The notes below the pieces were generated by a model that was not told the origin of the DNA, ran no database searches, and was given only the letters and a program-made list of their open reading frames with translations. DNA of 64,000 nt, from NCBI RefSeq assembly GCF_039526385.1, contig NZ_BAAAIX010000021.1:1-64000 (forward strand), read 5' to 3'. This document shows positions 51,723 to 60,042 of the stretch, in pieces. Within the stretch, counting starts at the first letter, position 1, and each line of letters starts with the position of its first letter. Source of the DNA: Luteococcus peritonei. GTDB lineage: Bacteria; Actinomycetota; Actinomycetes; Propionibacteriales; Propionibacteriaceae. A program made the position numbers and the translations under genes.

Positions 51723-51994
51723 CAGGGCGTCACCCGGGAGACTGGATCCATCGCACGACGCCGCATCGGGGGATCGGCGCCTGGCGACAGGCTGCTCGAG
51801 CAGCAGCCGCTGGCCCAGCACGGTTCGGGGGAACCGGCACGGGCCGGGGCAGATCGGGGGATCTGGCCCAGCCGAATGATTCGGGGGAATCATCAGGCGA
51901 GAACATGCACGACCGCCCTGTTCGCGGACCTCTGGTCCGACGGGCCGGTGGTGAACAAGGGCCCGGAGGCACACCGCCTCCGGGCCCGTTCTCG
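51723..51994 (+). ncRNA. Candidate structured RNA with four CGGGGG-loop hairpins
   Basis: Four stem-loops share the loop CGGGGG closed by T-A: 51759-51779, 51818-51838, 51847-51869 and 51876-51893. Their stems differ in sequence but stay paired (AT/AT, GGTT/AACC, AGAT/ATCT, GATT/AATC next to the loop); three contain a one-base bulge. Other hairpins lie between them (GCTGCT/AGCAGC 51791-51804; GGACC/GGTCC 51926-51938). A 12-bp stem at 51959-51987 could end the transcript. A TAAGTT -10-like box is at 51711-51716. The minus strand would instead show CCCCCG loops, so the direction is not certain. The 745-bp stretch 51285-52029 has no credible protein gene. Confidence 0.45.
51959..51987. terminator. 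Strong hairpin terminator
   Basis: GGGCCCGGAGGC (51959-51970) pairs with GCCTCCGGGCCC (51976-51987), loop ACACC, followed on the plus strand by GTTCTCG. It could end the candidate RNA on the plus strand and the DUF402 gene on the minus strand. Confidence 0.75.
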
Positions 51995-52029
51995 TGCCGG
52001 TGCAGGAGGTGTGGGCATCCTGCGGTGGC

Positions 52030-52860
52030 TCAGAGGCCCACTGCCCGGGAGGCCCGGCCACGACGCCCCACCAGCGCCAGCACGTCCTCGCTGTCCGGCA
52101 GCGGCAGCGCTCCCCAGCCCGTCGGCGCCCGCCAGCCCTCCAGGCCCTCACCCAGCGGCCAGCCGACCGGCCGCACCAGCTCGTCGATCGCCCGTTGCGC
52201 CAGGGTCCACACGGCGTCGACCTCGGGCGGGCTCATCTCGCCCAGCTCCACGGCCGCCTCGAGCTCGTCGAAGTCCTTGAGCCAGACCCGGGCCGGCCGC
52301 CCCCGTGCGTCGGCGTCCACCCACAGGTCGAGCAGCAGGTCCCGTGTGATCGTGCGCACCCCCCGGCCCACCCGCTCACGACGGTGCGGCAGCTCCAGGT
52401 TGACGTACCAGCCGTTGAAACGCCCGTCGCGACGCCAGAACCACCAGACCGACCACGGCTGACCCGGACGGGTGGCCCGCAGGATGCCGTCCCCGCGCCA
52501 GTGGCCGCGCAGCCACCGGAAGTCACCGCTGAAGCGTTCGTGCGCGGGCATCTGGCGGGCGTGGCGGCCGTCGAGCCGCTCGCGCACGGTGGTCTCGGAA
52601 CCCGACGAGAGCCAGGCCACCAGGCCCTGCTCGTCGTCCAGCACGACGCGGGTGGTCACCATGGACTCGCCCAGGCACCACAGCAGCTCGTCGCCGGCGC
52701 GTAACCGCGGCTGCCAGCTGGAGGCCTGGTCGCCGAAGACCTCCAGACCTCGCGGCGTGCGTCCCTGCAGCAGGTCCAGGCCGGACAGCTCGTGGGGGCG
52801 GCCCAGCAGACGCATGCTGCCGCCGGAGGCGGAGATGCGGGTCTGCGGGGTGGCGTTCAC
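52030..52860 (-). CDS. DUF402 domain protein
   Basis: 276 aa. The central part (about 125-215) has DUF402 features: WSVWWFWRRDGRFNGWYVNLE, then RTITRDLLLDLWVDADARG. Related proteins (FomD and similar) are metal-dependent nucleotide or phosphate-ester hydrolases, but this role is not shown for this protein. The N-terminal 110 residues look like a separate barrel domain. GTG 52860 follows TAGGTT by 7 bases (leaderless). Confidence 0.8.
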   Translation of the reverse strand: MNATPQTRISASGGSMRLLGRPHELSGLDLLQGRTPRGLEVFGDQASSWQPRLRAGDELLWCLGESMVTTRVVLDDEQGLVAWLSSGSETTVRERLDGRHARQMPAHERFSGDFRWLRGHWRGDGILRATRPGQPWSVWWFWRRDGRFNGWYVNLELPHRRERVGRGVRTITRDLLLDLWVDADARGRPARVWLKDFDELEAAVELGEMSPPEVDAVWTLAQRAIDELVRPVGWPLGEGLEGWRAPTGWGALPLPDSEDVLALVGRRGRASRAVGL

Positions 52861-52867
52861 GCCCTCA

Positions 52868-52873
52868 AACCTA
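52868..52873 (-). promoter_or_regulatory. -10 box of leaderless DUF402 gene
   Basis: TAGGTT on the minus strand, 7 bases before the GTG. Confidence 0.5.
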
Positions 52874-52914
52874 TGTCACGGCCGAAGACGCCTCGTCCTG
52901 GCGCGGATCGGGCC

Positions 52915-53769
52915 TCAGCCGCGCCGGGCCACCACGGTGAAGGTGCAGGGGATGATGTCGGCCAGCTCAGCGGGCCAGCGGTAGCCCTCGGGGGATTCCA
53001 CCATGCGCTCCGAGAAGCGCCAGTCCAGGGTCCGACCCTCGTCGAGGCGCTCGATCTGCAGCCCGGCCCGCAGCAGGGCTCCCACGACCTCCGACATCGG
53101 GTGGGGCCACTCGTAGCTGCGCGGCTCGGCCACCGTGCCGTCCCCGATGTAGGTGCCCTCGTCGTCCCAGGCCTGCGCCTGGCCGGTGCCGAAGTAGGCG
53201 TGGCGCAGCACCGGCTCGGCGGCCTGCTCGTCGAGCGCGTACATCATGGGGTGCCCGTCGCGCAGGTGGAAGATCCCACCGGGCCGCAGCAGTGCGGCCA
53301 CCTGGGTGGCCCATCGGTCCAGGTCCTGCAACCAGCAGAGCACGCCGACGGAGGTGTAGACCACGTCGAACTGGTCCCCGAGGGCGGCCGCCGCGTCCAT
53401 CACGTCGGACTCCACGAAACGGATCTGCTCGCCGGCCTCGCCGGCCAGGCGTCGTGCCACCTCCAGCGAGGCGGGGGAGAGGTCAAGCCCGGTCACCCGG
53501 GCGCCGCTGCGGGCCAGCGAGAGGGTGTCGGTGCCGATGTGGCACTGCAGGTGCGCCACGTCCTTGCCGGCCAGCGAGGAGCCCAGGTGCTGCTCGATCA
53601 CCGGCAGGTCGGTGAGCACGACCGCCGAACGCAGCGTCCGGTCCTCCACGAAGCGGTGCGCCTGGTAGGCCTGCTCGTGCAAGGGGGCGCGGGAGTCCCA
53701 GTTGCGACGATTCGCCTCGCGCGCCTCGTCCCAGCTGATCGCGACCCGCTGCCCGCTCGCTGTGTCCAT
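52915..53769 (-). CDS. SAM-dependent class I methyltransferase
   Basis: 284 aa. SAM-binding motif VAHLQCHIGTDTLSLA (about 72-87) with VTGLDLSPASLEVAR as motif II, and YTSVGVLCWLQDL as motif IV region. The N-terminus NRRNWDSRAPLHE is typical of a common actinobacterial group. Substrate unknown. ATG 53769 follows TAGCCT by 7 bases. Confidence 0.88.
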   Translation of the reverse strand: MDTASGQRVAISWDEAREANRRNWDSRAPLHEQAYQAHRFVEDRTLRSAVVLTDLPVIEQHLGSSLAGKDVAHLQCHIGTDTLSLARSGARVTGLDLSPASLEVARRLAGEAGEQIRFVESDVMDAAAALGDQFDVVYTSVGVLCWLQDLDRWATQVAALLRPGGIFHLRDGHPMMYALDEQAAEPVLRHAYFGTGQAQAWDDEGTYIGDGTVAEPRSYEWPHPMSEVVGALLRAGLQIERLDEGRTLDWRFSERMVESPEGYRWPAELADIIPCTFTVVARRG

Positions 53770-53776
53770 GCCCGCG

Positions 53777-53782
53777 AGGCTA
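53777..53782 (-). promoter_or_regulatory. -10 box of leaderless methyltransferase gene
   Basis: TAGCCT on the minus strand, 7 bases before the ATG. Confidence 0.5.
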
Positions 53783-53865
53783 CTGCCGGCCTCGGCCGGG
53801 TGCACCTGAATTCTGGCCGGTGTCCTCTGGTCGATGTCCTCTGGAGCCAGCGCTGGAGCAACTGC

Positions 53866-54891
53866 TCACAGCCCCAGGTACGGCCCCGCCTCGGCGATGC
53901 TCGCGACCACCGGGACGCCCGGGAAGGCCTCGGCGGTGACCATGCCGGTGGTGACGGCGACGAAGTCCAGCCCCGCGCCGGCGGCGGCCTGGGCGTCCAT
54001 CACCGCGTCGCCGACATAGCTCACCCGCTCGATCCCCAGGCACCGCAGGGTGTCCAGGGCCGCGGTGAAGACGGCCGGGTCGGGCTTGTGCACCGGGCTG
54101 CGGTCGGCGCCCTGCACCGTGAAGAGCCGGTCGACGGGGAAGCCGCAGCGTCGCAGGTCGTCGGCGGCCGGCTGGCTCAGCGTCGAGGTCACCACGCCCA
54201 CCGGGATCCCGGCGTCCAGCAGGTCGGTGACCAGCTCGACGGCGCCGGGGCGGGTGGTCTTGGGGTAGAGGTGGGCCGAGGCGTGGTTGGTGGCCACCAT
54301 CTCCTCGGTGCTGGCGGCGTCGCGGTAGAGGTGCCCCAGCATCATGCCGAAGGGCTCTCCCCAGTGGCGGGCCAGGGTCTCGTCGTCCAGGTCGATGCCG
54401 TAGTGCTCGCGGGCGACGAAGCGGTGGTGCTCCCACTTCACCTCGCGGGTGGCCACCAGGGTGTCGTCCAGGTCGAAGAGCACGGCGCGGTCCTGGGCGA
54501 AGAAGCCCTTGGCCAGCAGGTCGTCGACCACGGCACCGATGGTGGGCGTCATCCGGTCACGGTCCTCGGGGGCGAGCCAGGCCAGCTCATCCACCTCGGC
54601 ACTGGCCACGGGCTCGCCCGCGACGTCGGCGGTCATCGCCGTGGTGCGCACCACCGTGCCGGCGGCCTGGGCATCGGCCTCGTGGGTGAACACGCCCCAG
54701 GGGCGCACCGTGGCCGGGTCCACCTGCACGCCCAGCTCCTCGGCCAGCTCACGGGTCAGCGCCGCGAGATCGTCCTCGCCCGGCTCGCGCTTGCCCCCGG
54801 GCAGGTAGCACCGCTCCCGACCGGCGGAGCGGGTGGTGAGCAGCCGGCCGTCACGGACGTGCACCAGCGCCACCTTGTCGATGATGGTCAT
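53866..54891 (-). CDS. NUDIX hydrolase fused to HAD phosphatase
   Basis: 341 aa. The NUDIX domain fills 1-125, with the box GGKREPGE...RELAEELG at about 32-54. The HAD domain fills 133-341, with D140-x-D142 (AVLFDLDDTLV), VVTST (about 233-237), K269 (HKPDP) and D295 (YVGDAVMD). The fusion suggests two successive hydrolyses, for instance a nucleoside diphosphate compound to monophosphate and then dephosphorylation (inference). ATG 54891 follows TAGCCT by 6 bases. Confidence 0.88.
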   Translation of the reverse strand: MTIIDKVALVHVRDGRLLTTRSAGRERCYLPGGKREPGEDDLAALTRELAEELGVQVDPATVRPWGVFTHEADAQAAGTVVRTTAMTADVAGEPVASAEVDELAWLAPEDRDRMTPTIGAVVDDLLAKGFFAQDRAVLFDLDDTLVATREVKWEHHRFVAREHYGIDLDDETLARHWGEPFGMMLGHLYRDAASTEEMVATNHASAHLYPKTTRPGAVELVTDLLDAGIPVGVVTSTLSQPAADDLRRCGFPVDRLFTVQGADRSPVHKPDPAVFTAALDTLRCLGIERVSYVGDAVMDAQAAAGAGLDFVAVTTGMVTAEAFPGVPVVASIAEAGPYLGL

Positions 54892-54897
54892 GCCCGA

Positions 54898-54903
54898 AGG
54901 CTA
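54898..54903 (-). promoter_or_regulatory. -10 box of leaderless NUDIX-HAD gene
   Basis: TAGCCT on the minus strand, 6 bases before the ATG. Confidence 0.5.
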
Positions 54904-54992
54904 GTGGCAGGCAGGACGGGGCGACGGCAGGCCGCCGTGGGCAGCCTGCCGTCGCCTCGCGCCTCAGGCGCTGTGGCCCGGGTGATGCCGCC

Positions 54993-56273
54993 TCAGGCGA
55001 TCCGGACCCGCACCCCGCTCTCGGGACGGGTGGGCATGGTGGTCCAGCTGAACTCCAGCCCGCCCTGCTCCAGCTCCACCCCGGGCCGCGAGAGCGCCGA
55101 GACGGTGGCCGACAGGCAGGTGACGGCGATCTTCTCCCCGGGGCAGCGGTGGCCGGTGTGCACCGACGATCCGCCCTGGGGGATGAAGGCGGCCACCTGC
55201 TCGCCGTCCACGCCCAGGAAGCGGTCGGGGTTGAAGCGGCGCGCCTCGTCCCACTCGCTCGGGTCGGTATTGGTGCCCAGCACGTCCAGCAGCACCCGCT
55301 GGCCGGCGCGCACCTGCTGGCCCTGGTAGGTGAAGTCCTTGCGGGCGAAGGCGGGCAGCATCGGCACGAAGGGGAAGACCCGGCGCACCTCCTGGGCGAA
55401 GGCGATGGCGAAGGGGCCGTCCAGCAGACCCTCGCGCTCGGCCACCTCGTCGGCGATCCGCTGCCGGTACTCGGGATGCACCACCAGGGCCCGGGCCGCG
55501 AAGGCGGCGAAGCGGGCGACGGCGATGGTGGGCCGGGTGGAGTTCTGCAGCTCGACGCCGGCCGTCTTGGCGTCCAGCTGGCGCCCCTCGTGGTCGGTGA
55601 AGGCGGCCCAGCGGGCCAGGGCGGTCTCCGGGGCGGGGGTGATCTCGCCGCTGCGCGTGCGCTCCACCAGGCTCTGGTACCACTCGTCACAGCGACGACG
55701 GTTGAGCCAGGCCTTCGCATGGGCGGGGCTCAGCTTGCCGAAGCCGTCGACGATCTCGCCCAGGCGGATCGCCCAGGGGTCGAGCTCGGCGTCGTCGCCC
55801 GGCACACCGGCCCAGCGCAGCGCGGCGCGGCCGTAGGCGAGCACGGTGGCGTCGTAGACATTCGAGGGCTTGGCGGCGAGCTCGATCATCATCTTCTCGA
55901 CCTCGGCCGCCAGGATCGGCTTGAAGCGCTCCACCTGGGCGTCGTCGTAGGCGATGGCGATGAACTGCGCCTTGCGGGCGCGGTGCGCCTCGTCATCCAG
56001 GGTGTGCACGGCCCCCTCGCCGAAGAGCGGGCCCTGCACCGCCACCGGCATGGCTCCGTGGCGCTTCATCAGATCGTCGTCGTAGAAGAGCTCGACGCCT
56101 GCGGCGCCGCGCACCAGCAGCGCCGGACGGCCGAGCAGACGCAGCGCGAGCGGCCGGGGGTCACCGGCGTCGCGGCCCTGTGCGCGGCGGGCGCGCTCCT
56201 GGAAGAGGTAGCCGTCGCGCAGGAAGCTCAACGACTGGTCGCCCCAGCGGGCGACCGTGGTGCTCAGGCTCAT
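54993..56273 (-). CDS. CYP152-family cytochrome P450 (fatty acid peroxygenase/decarboxylase)
   Basis: 426 aa. The heme ligand is C377 (GHRCPGE). The I-helix has R247-P248 (NSTRPTIAV) in place of the usual acid-alcohol pair, the hallmark of H2O2-using CYP152 enzymes whose arginine binds the fatty acid carboxylate. H90 (GAVHTLDDEAH) aligns with the OleT decarboxylase histidine (H85), where the hydroxylase BS-beta has glutamine. It may thus make terminal alkenes as well as hydroxy acids. No redox partner gene is adjacent, as expected. GAGGAG lies upstream of ATG 56273; a TAGGTT -10 is at 56310-56315. Confidence 0.92.
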   Translation of the reverse strand: MSLSTTVARWGDQSLSFLRDGYLFQERARRAQGRDAGDPRPLALRLLGRPALLVRGAAGVELFYDDDLMKRHGAMPVAVQGPLFGEGAVHTLDDEAHRARKAQFIAIAYDDAQVERFKPILAAEVEKMMIELAAKPSNVYDATVLAYGRAALRWAGVPGDDAELDPWAIRLGEIVDGFGKLSPAHAKAWLNRRRCDEWYQSLVERTRSGEITPAPETALARWAAFTDHEGRQLDAKTAGVELQNSTRPTIAVARFAAFAARALVVHPEYRQRIADEVAEREGLLDGPFAIAFAQEVRRVFPFVPMLPAFARKDFTYQGQQVRAGQRVLLDVLGTNTDPSEWDEARRFNPDRFLGVDGEQVAAFIPQGGSSVHTGHRCPGEKIAVTCLSATVSALSRPGVELEQGGLEFSWTTMPTRPESGVRVRIA

Positions 56274-56337
56274 GATGGGTTCTCCTCGTTGTGGTCTGGC
56301 GTCCCCTCGAACCTAGCCGTACCGACCAGCCGGAAAA

Positions 56338-56353
56338 CTACCCATGGTGGTAG
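56338..56353. promoter_or_regulatory. Dyad upstream of the P450 promoter
   Basis: CTACC-N6-GGTAG, overlapping or just upstream of the -35 region of the P450 gene (GTTTTC, 17 bases before TAGGTT) in the divergent gap 56274-56409. Possible operator; arms are short. Confidence 0.3.
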
Positions 56354-56409
56354 CAGTCCCCTCCCGCGGTCGGATGTGGTGTGCCACCGGGTGCCGCAAG
56401 GATCGAGGC

Positions 56410-57012
56410 ATGGATCAACAAGGGATGGCCGCCGCCTGCCTGGTGGCCCTGGCACTGGCGGTGCTCTCCCTGCTCGGCATCCGGCAGGCGGGGACGGCCC
56501 ACGGCCAGACCGACCTGGTGGGCTGGCTCTGGCTGGCGCGGCTGACCAATTCGGGGACGGCCTGGGCCTCGCTGCTGGTGCTGACCGGCTTCCTGGTGCG
56601 CTCGCCGCGGGCCGCGATGCTGGCAGCCCCTGTCACCATGTACCTCTCGCTGTGCTCGCACTACGCGCTCGGGATCTGGCTCGGACCCTATGACGGCACC
56701 ATCTGGGGGCAGAACCTGTCCTGGTTCGGCCTGGCACTGGTGCTGGGCATCCCCTTGGGCTGGGTGGGCGCCATGGCCCGCAGGGGTCACCGCGCTGCCC
56801 GGCTGGTGGTACCCGCCGGTGCGGTGGCGGAACCGTTGCTGCTGGGGATGCTCTTCCCGCCCGCCCACCTCGGCCCTGCCGACGCCCTGGGCACGGCCCT
56901 GGCCGGCGGGACACTGCTGCTGCTCGGTCTGCTGGGCGGTTCGCGGGTGCTGGTCCGTGAGCCGCGGGCCGTCACCCCGGATGCCTTCGGAGCGCCCCGG
57001 TCACCGTCCTGA
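56410..57012 (+). CDS. Hypothetical membrane protein
   Basis: 200 aa, not recognised. Six hydrophobic segments (about 6-22, 32-58, 66-85, 96-114, 124-145, 150-175). ATG 56410 is chosen as the upstream frame looks random. No ribosome site. Divergent from the P450 gene, so both might share control, but nothing indicates the role. Confidence 0.75.
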   Translation: MDQQGMAAACLVALALAVLSLLGIRQAGTAHGQTDLVGWLWLARLTNSGTAWASLLVLTGFLVRSPRAAMLAAPVTMYLSLCSHYALGIWLGPYDGTIWGQNLSWFGLALVLGIPLGWVGAMARRGHRAARLVVPAGAVAEPLLLGMLFPPAHLGPADALGTALAGGTLLLLGLLGGSRVLVREPRAVTPDAFGAPRSPS

Positions 57013-57083
57013 GCCCTGGAGGAGGTCGCACGCCCACCGCGAAATCCGCACGCCAGGGGGTGTTCCGGCGCGACGGCGCTGGC

Positions 57084-57089
57084 TAGCCT
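57084..57089 (+). promoter_or_regulatory. -10 box of the histidine phosphatase-nnrD operon
   Basis: TAGCCT, 6 bases before the GTG at 57096. Confidence 0.5.
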
Positions 57090-57095
57090 GCCCGG

Positions 57096-57842
57096 GTGAC
57101 CACCACCCAGATCATCCTTGTCCGCCACGGCCAGTCCGAGGGCAATGTGGCCGCCGAACGGGCCATCGAGACCCATGCCGACCACATCGAGGTGCCCGCC
57201 CGCGATGCCGACGTGGTGCTCTCCGAGCTCGGCCTGCAGCAGGCCGAGGCGGTGGGCCGCTGGCTGTCCGGCCTGAGCGAACAGGAGCGTCCCGAACTGC
57301 TGTGGTCGAGCCCCTTCCGTCGGGCCCGGCAGACCGCGGAGACCGCTCTGGAGGTGGCTGACTTCCAGATGGACATGCGCATCGACGAGCGGCTGCGCGA
57401 CCGTGACATGGGCATCACGGACATGCTCACCGGCGACGGCATCCGCAAGAAGTACCCCGAGGAGGCCGAGCGGCGCGAGTGGATCGGCAAGTTCTACTAC
57501 CGCCCGCCGGGCGGCGAGTCCTGGGCCGACGTCGCCTTCCGGGTGCGCGCGGTGCTCAGCGACATCGCCACCCAGGCCGAGGGCAAGTGCGTCCTGGTGA
57601 CCGCGCACGACGTGGTGAACCTGCTCTTCTGCTACGTCGCGGAGGGGATGGACGAGGCGGGTGTGCTGGAGCGCTCCCGAACCAACGGGCTGAAGAATGC
57701 CGCGATCTGTCGGCTGCGTCGCGACCAGGACTCGGCCACCGGCTGGGTGGTCACCGACTACAACATCGACTCCCACCTCACCGAGCAGGGCGTGACGGTC
57801 ACCGACCAGCCCGGCGCCTCCGACGAGGTGGGTGGCAAGTGA
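57096..57842 (+). CDS. Histidine phosphatase (phosphoglycerate mutase-like)
   Basis: 248 aa. LVRHGQSEGN holds the phospho-accepting histidine; SSPFRRARQTAE and the later TAHDVVNLL histidine complete the site. It is probably a phosphatase rather than the glycolytic mutase. Leaderless GTG start. Its stop overlaps the start of nnrD by 4 bases (GTGA), so the two are translationally coupled. Confidence 0.9.
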   Translation: MTTTQIILVRHGQSEGNVAAERAIETHADHIEVPARDADVVLSELGLQQAEAVGRWLSGLSEQERPELLWSSPFRRARQTAETALEVADFQMDMRIDERLRDRDMGITDMLTGDGIRKKYPEEAERREWIGKFYYRPPGGESWADVAFRVRAVLSDIATQAEGKCVLVTAHDVVNLLFCYVAEGMDEAGVLERSRTNGLKNAAICRLRRDQDSATGWVVTDYNIDSHLTEQGVTVTDQPGASDEVGGK

Positions 57843-58765
57843 GCCCGAAGCGACCCGAGGTGCCCCAGGCGGCGGCCGGCGGCACCCTCGCCCACCCGAT
57901 GCTGATCACGCCGGCCATGCTGCGTTCCTGGCCCCTGCCCGAGCCGACGGGTTCCAAGTACCGCCGGGGGCAGGTGCTGGTCGTGGGCGGGGCCCGGTTC
58001 ACCCCCGGTGCGGCCATGCTTGCCGGGCTGGCGGGGCTGCGCGTCGGTGCCGGCCGGCTCAGCCTCGGCGTGGCCGAGTCGGTCGCCGGTCGGGTGGCCG
58101 TCGCCATCCCGGAGTCCGGTGCCTTCGGCCTGGCGGAGGACGACGAGGGGTCGGTGAGCGGCGAGGCCGTTGCCCAGGTGCTCGGCAAGGAGATCGGACG
58201 CACCGACGCGCTGCTGGTGGGTCCGGGCCTGGACGAGCCGGAGGGCACCATCCGGCTGCTGACCGAGATCCTCGCCGAGCTTCCCTCCGAGGTGCCCGTG
58301 GTGCTGGATGCCTTCGGCGCCACGGTGCTGCCCGACCTGGACCCGGCGCTGCTCAAGCAGCTCTCGGGTCGTCTGGTGCTGACCCCCAATGCCGGTGAGC
58401 TGGCCCGCCTGTTGGAGCTGGACGAGCTGGACGAGGAGGACGTGGCCCAGGCGAGCCTGGACTGCGCCAAGCGCTACGGCGCCGCTGTGGGGTGCAATTC
58501 CTGGGTGGTGCACGAGGGCCGGGTCTGGCAGGTGACCACCGGCGACACCGGCCTGGGAACCTCAGGCAGTGGCGACGTGGTGGCCGGCGCCGTGGCAGGC
58601 CTGCTCAGCCGTGGCGCCTCCCTGCCGCAGGCGCTGGGCTGGGGCAAGTACGTGCACGCGGCCGCCGGGGACGCGCTGGTGGCCCGCTTCGGCCGGGTCG
58701 GCTACCTGGCCGGCGAGCTGCTGCCCGAGCTGCCGCGCGTGCTGTCCAGCCTGGGAGGCGACTGA
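57839..58765 (+). CDS. nnrD: ADP-dependent NAD(P)H-hydrate dehydratase
   Basis: 308 aa ribokinase-like repair enzyme that converts damaged NADHX/NADPHX back to NAD(P)H with ADP. Motifs: KYRRGQVLVVGG, VGPGLDEPEG, VLTPNAGELARLL and GTSGSGDVVAGAVAG. The epimerase domain (NnrE), fused in many bacteria, is missing and must be encoded elsewhere if present. GTG start overlaps the previous stop. Confidence 0.92.
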   Translation: MSPKRPEVPQAAAGGTLAHPMLITPAMLRSWPLPEPTGSKYRRGQVLVVGGARFTPGAAMLAGLAGLRVGAGRLSLGVAESVAGRVAVAIPESGAFGLAEDDEGSVSGEAVAQVLGKEIGRTDALLVGPGLDEPEGTIRLLTEILAELPSEVPVVLDAFGATVLPDLDPALLKQLSGRLVLTPNAGELARLLELDELDEEDVAQASLDCAKRYGAAVGCNSWVVHEGRVWQVTTGDTGLGTSGSGDVVAGAVAGLLSRGASLPQALGWGKYVHAAAGDALVARFGRVGYLAGELLPELPRVLSSLGGD

Positions 58766-58805
58766 AACCGGCCGGCCCGTGCCCGGCCCGATACCGAGGA
58801 GAACG

Positions 58806-59057
58806 ATGACTCGACCGATCCACCATCGTGACGACGTGGACCCCGCGGAGGGGGAGAAGAAGTACGGCGACGTGGACTTCGCCGACCCGGTGAACAAGAA
58901 GTACCCGATCGACAGCCCCGAGCACGTGCGGGCCGCGTGGAGCTACATCAACCAGGCGTCGAATGCCGCCAAGTACCGCGCCGACGAGGTGGAGCGGATC
59001 AAGCGCCGCATCACCGAGGCCGCCGGGCGCCACGGTGTGGAGATCGACACCGACTGA
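58806..59057 (+). CDS. Small DUF6582-type protein
   Basis: 83 aa. NKKYPIDSPEHVRAAWSYINQ followed by a basic helix (VERIKRRITEAAGRHG) resembles the DUF6582 family found in actinobacteria and phages; function unknown. A GAGGAG site lies before ATG 58806. Forty bases after nnrD, probably cotranscribed. Confidence 0.8.
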   Translation: MTRPIHHRDDVDPAEGEKKYGDVDFADPVNKKYPIDSPEHVRAAWSYINQASNAAKYRADEVERIKRRITEAAGRHGVEIDTD

Positions 59058-59102
59058 CGCTGGCCGTCGCACCGGCGCCGGAGGCCGCCACCTCATCCGG
59101 CC

Positions 59103-59948
59103 TCATTCGCCGGAAGGTTGCTCCGCCTCGATCGACTGGTCCATGTCCAGCGCCGGCATCGCCGAGCGCGGGTAGGAGACCGGCTTGGCGGGCACACCGG
59201 CGACGGTGGTGTGCGGCTCCACGTCGGAGAGCACCACCGAACCGGCGCCGATCTTGGCGCCCTCGCCCACCTGGATGTTGCCCAGCACCTTGGCGCCGGC
59301 ACCGATCATGACGCCGCGGCCCACCTTGGGGTGGCGGTCGCCACCCTCCTTGCCGGTGCCGCCCAGGGTGACCTCGTGCAGCATGGAGAAGTCGTCGCCC
59401 ACCACCGCGGTCTCGCCGATCACCACGCTGGTGGCGTGGTCGAACATCAGGCCCTTGCCCAGCTGGGCGCCCGGGTGGATGTCCACCGCGAAGACCTCGG
59501 AGATCCGGCTCTGCAGGAAGAGCGCCAGCGCGATACGGCCCTGGTTCCAGTAGTGGTGCGCCACCCGGTGGGCCTGGATGGCGTGGAAGCCCTTGAAGTA
59601 GAGCAGCGGAACCGAGTAGCCGCGGCAGGCGGGGTCGCGGGTGAAGATGGCCTGCAGGTCTGCGCGGACCGCCTCGCAGATGGACTCGTCGTTGGCGAAG
59701 ACCGGCTGCAGCAGGTCTCGCAGGGTGAGCGCGGTGACCGTCGGGTTCTCCAGCTTGGAGGCCAACAGGTAGCTGAGCGAGTCGGCCAGCGTCTCGTGGC
59801 CCAGGATCACGGTGTTCAGGAAGCCGGCCAGCGCGGGCTCGGTGATGGCGTCGTGCTCGGCCTCCTCGCGGATGCGCTCCCAGATCTTGTCATTGGGGAC
59901 CGGGGTGCGGTCGTGCTGCATGGAGCCTTCGGCGGCGGTGCGGATCAT
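59103..59948 (-). CDS. cysE: Serine O-acetyltransferase
   Basis: 281 aa, the long (E. coli-like) form with a helical N-terminal domain (about 1-145) and a left-handed beta-helix of hexapeptide repeats. Catalytic-region motifs: DIHPGAQLGKG, FDHATSVVIGETAVVGD, HEVTLGGTGK. It makes O-acetylserine for cysteine synthesis. cysK is not adjacent. AGGAAG upstream of ATG 59948; an internal ATG 27 bases later is an alternative. Confidence 0.94.
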   Translation of the reverse strand: MIRTAAEGSMQHDRTPVPNDKIWERIREEAEHDAITEPALAGFLNTVILGHETLADSLSYLLASKLENPTVTALTLRDLLQPVFANDESICEAVRADLQAIFTRDPACRGYSVPLLYFKGFHAIQAHRVAHHYWNQGRIALALFLQSRISEVFAVDIHPGAQLGKGLMFDHATSVVIGETAVVGDDFSMLHEVTLGGTGKEGGDRHPKVGRGVMIGAGAKVLGNIQVGEGAKIGAGSVVLSDVEPHTTVAGVPAKPVSYPRSAMPALDMDQSIEAEQPSGE

Positions 59949-60042
59949 GCGGGGACTTCCTGGTCGGCAGAGCTGTCAGCAGGACAACACCGTCACATCC
60001 CCGGTGCATTCCTGCCAAGGGGTCTCGGGAGGCGGACAGACG

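Noticed and set aside
51723..51994. Assignment to the 6C RNA family
   Set aside because: 6C RNA has two hairpins with loops of six or more Cs. Here there are four hairpins, and the C-run (five Cs) exists only if the RNA is read on the minus strand.
52792..55329. 845-codon plus-strand frame across three minus-strand genes
   Set aside because: Spans gene boundaries and intergenic promoters on the other strand; composition is not protein-like.
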